Assembly: GCF_047495875.1 (NCBI RefSeq)
Contig: NC_092471.1
Coordinates: 11,739,001-11,803,000 of the forward strand
DNA: 64,000 nt
DNA from: Pithys albifrons albifrons
Lineage: Eukaryota; Chordata; Aves; Passeriformes; Thamnophilidae
Direction of reading: 5' to 3'
A program made the translations under genes and the position numbers. Below, in pieces: positions 61,734 through 64,000 of this stretch. Each line of letters opens with the position of its first letter. Within the stretch, counting starts at the first letter, position 1. Below the pieces are notes generated by a model, which made no database searches, was not told the DNA's origin, and saw only the letters and a list, made by a program, of their open reading frames with translations.

Positions 61734-64000
61734 CAGCAGTAACATAATAAAGACCTGACACAGCAGTCAAGGGCTTCCCCAGCGGGTCCTGGGTTTTGAG
61801 AATCACTTCCATTCCAAAACATTGGTTTTATTTCATTCTAGTGAAATCAATAGGAAATTTTGGTCAGCAATTCCTATTGAGGAGCAGAGGTGACACCTGG
61901 TTTTTGCACAACACAAGGATTTGAACCAGAAATCTGACTGCCCCATAACCAGGAACATAAGCAGCTACTGCTTGAAATTAGAGAGCCAAACCTGTGTGCT
62001 GTGGGCTACAACAATTCAATTGCTGTGGGCTGGCAGAGGAAATTCTGCAAAACACACATATCAAAGAGATACACAGGCATAAACATTAGCCTCTTTGCAT
62101 AGTCTGAGTTATATGAATATGCAGCTAAGGTATCCTGAAATACTTGTGATGCTCCTTTACAAACTCTGCTTCATTTTATCAATTTTTCTACTTTTAACTG
62201 CAAAAAAAAATGTTGGGGTGGAGCAGTACCCAGAGTACAAAATTCCATGTTCAACAAATACAAAAGACAGACAGAACACATCTATTAATGGAGCAGTACT
62301 GGAGTTTAGCTTTTGTGGCTTTCTGAAATATGGTCAAGGAATCAGTATGGATTTTGGCCAAGGCAGTAGACACAGTACTGAAGGAGGAAAAGAAAGCCTC
62401 AGCCACAAACAGTACAGGGAAGGAAAGGAAGGAGATCAAGAAGTACCAAAACTCTTCTAGAAGCCAACAGTCCCTTCAGAAAGACTATCAAAGGGCTCTA
62501 AGTGGACTGACAAATTTTGTAGTTTTAAATCAGTCAAATTGCAGGGGAGGGGAAGAAAAAACCATTCAAGAGAAGTTAACTGAGGTCTTTGAATGGCTGC
62601 CAGGTAGCTAAGAAACTGGAAGAGGATGTTGTCTTCATTTTTCCATTTGGAAAATAACAGCAAACCTCAGAAATACCTCCTCAACTTTGCTTCAAAAGCT
62701 ATGTAAGAAAGAGACAAAAACTATAGTCTTTGCACAGGCCCTACTATGTACAACCTGCAGTTACTGCTGCTGTGATTGACACAAATCCTCTCATCTCCCA
62801 CAGGAGTGTGGTCCCCATCTGACAAAACTATCTATTTTGTGTTTTATTTTGATAAGTTTCCTGCCAGCTGGGCTCTGCATTGATTTGATCAAACAAACTC
62901 AATCAGCTCTTCTTGATTTTTTTCCTCTCTATTTTTAAAAGCAATGGCCCAGGTCCATAAAAGCAGTAGAACATATTGCATTTTCTCAACTTTTATTACT
63001 ATAACTAATTCCCAATGAGAACAAACATTTCTGTGGTAACCCTCAAACAACGATCTCAAAGCTCTTTAAATAAAAAACCAATTATTTATGCAACAAACTG
63101 GCAATGCTGCTGATCACAGGTTGTAGGCATCTTTGTTCATCCAAAAGCAACACAGAAAAAATAGGTATATAATCCACTCACACAGTCTTACCAATGCTGT
63201 ACTTGAACACAAACTCCTCCTGCTACACTAATTACAAAGATTTTTCTCAGCTCTCCCACTCCTTGGCACATACAGGCAGGCTGAGTGACAGGTTTCCCAT
63301 GTTGCTTCATCTAGTCCAGACTATGAATATCTAGTTTTCAGCAAGAAATAGTACATCCATTCAAAACTCCTGGAATAATTTAGAGTGCAATCAATGGTTT
63401 AATTTCAATCCAGAAAAAAGATAGTGCTGATTTGTATGTAGTATGTTAATAGCTCCATATTACTTTTAGTTTCCTCCAGTGATGGAGGCTTTCGGACCAT
63501 GTTCAGACAGACTACATTCAACACTGCAAAGAGCCTTCTGTGCAGAAAAGATGTTCATTTATGAAAAGTGATGTGTTGGCCAATGCACAATATTCGTGGA
63601 TGGGCTTCAGGACCTGTTATCAGCCAATCCTTACACCCCAGGTTTCAAAATAAACTTCTAAACCAGGATGACTGTTAGTAAGTGAAGAAAAACCTACTAG
63701 CACCCAAGAAATAAAACAGAGCAACATTACTCTTGTGCTTCTGATTCTGCCTAAGGTTCACTACAAAGTTACCTGCAGCTCAATAAACTTTGATGTGTTT
63801 TCCTGTTATAAAAACAAAAACTTACTTATTCACTTTTTACCCTCATACATCCCAAATCAATAATTGCATCTATTGATCAATGACATAAATTCCAAACTTT
63901 AATTTACATTGAGTACCATAACCTAATAAGGTGGCAACAACTGAATTTGTTGGAATCGATTTTCATTTCCAACAGAAAATCTTCAGGCCCTCAGCATAAC
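61734..64000. other. unique noncoding DNA with overlapping open frames at 62.1-62.6 kb
   Basis: No gene is recognised. Two plus-strand frames, 62095-62460 (121 codons) and 62330-62611 (93 codons), overlap in different registers. The second ends IQEKLTEVFEWLPGS before its stop and is lysine- and serine-rich, somewhat protein-like. It might be the remains of a retroposed or repeat-derived coding sequence with a frameshift, or chance. The final 1.4 kb is AT-rich unique sequence. Confidence 0.5.

Noticed and set aside
1..64000. CRISPR arrays, prokaryotic operons, tRNA or rRNA genes, endogenous retroviruses
   Set aside because: Looked for on both strands; no repeated spacer structure, cloverleaf, ribosomal core sequence, or paired LTRs with gag/pol-like frames were seen.

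Overview
The window looks like nuclear DNA of a bird, and almost all of it is noncoding. The main evidence is four copies of CR1, the dominant LINE of birds (crocodilians and turtles also carry it). Two copies end in the typical ...ATTCTATGA-type 3' terminus and a third ends in a degraded version of it. Repeats are otherwise sparse, there is no Alu, B1 or L1, long microsatellites are absent, and base composition is AT-rich with few CpGs, which also fits a bird. No complete gene, rRNA or tRNA gene, CRISPR array, prokaryotic operon or intact mobile element was found. The many short open frames (longest 143 codons) are about what chance gives in 64 kb. I read the window as intron or intergenic DNA.

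Layout. 1-13.2 kb: unique DNA with a very decayed CR1 relic at about 1.94-2.17 kb and two AT-rich blocks that look like conserved regulatory DNA (9.83-10.11 and 11.65-12.09 kb). 13.28-13.51 kb: a short, internally deleted CR1. 13.5-27.3 kb: unique DNA with a GC-richer patch at 25.15-25.9 kb and a candidate conserved block at 26.4-26.7 kb. 27.33-27.40 kb: the best coding signal of the window, a 73-nt candidate internal exon on the minus strand with good splice sites and a hydrophilic, charged 24-codon reading frame. If it is real, much of the window is introns of a minus-strand gene that I could not name. 28.37-29.41 kb: a longer CR1 on the minus strand retaining the reverse-transcriptase FADD motif region. 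29.4-47.5 kb: unique DNA with candidate conserved blocks near 36.0, 39.4, 40.3 and 44.9 kb. 47.49-48.24 kb: a CR1 3' end on the plus strand. 48.2-64 kb: unique DNA with candidate conserved blocks near 49.0, 49.9, 56.7 and 60.6 kb and one plus-strand exon-like segment at 58.06 kb.

The functional content, if any, is probably cis-regulatory: blocks where CpGs and homeodomain-, PBX- or SOX-like sites persist in AT-rich DNA. None could be confirmed by alignment here, so these calls carry low confidence. No new multi-gene system was found.
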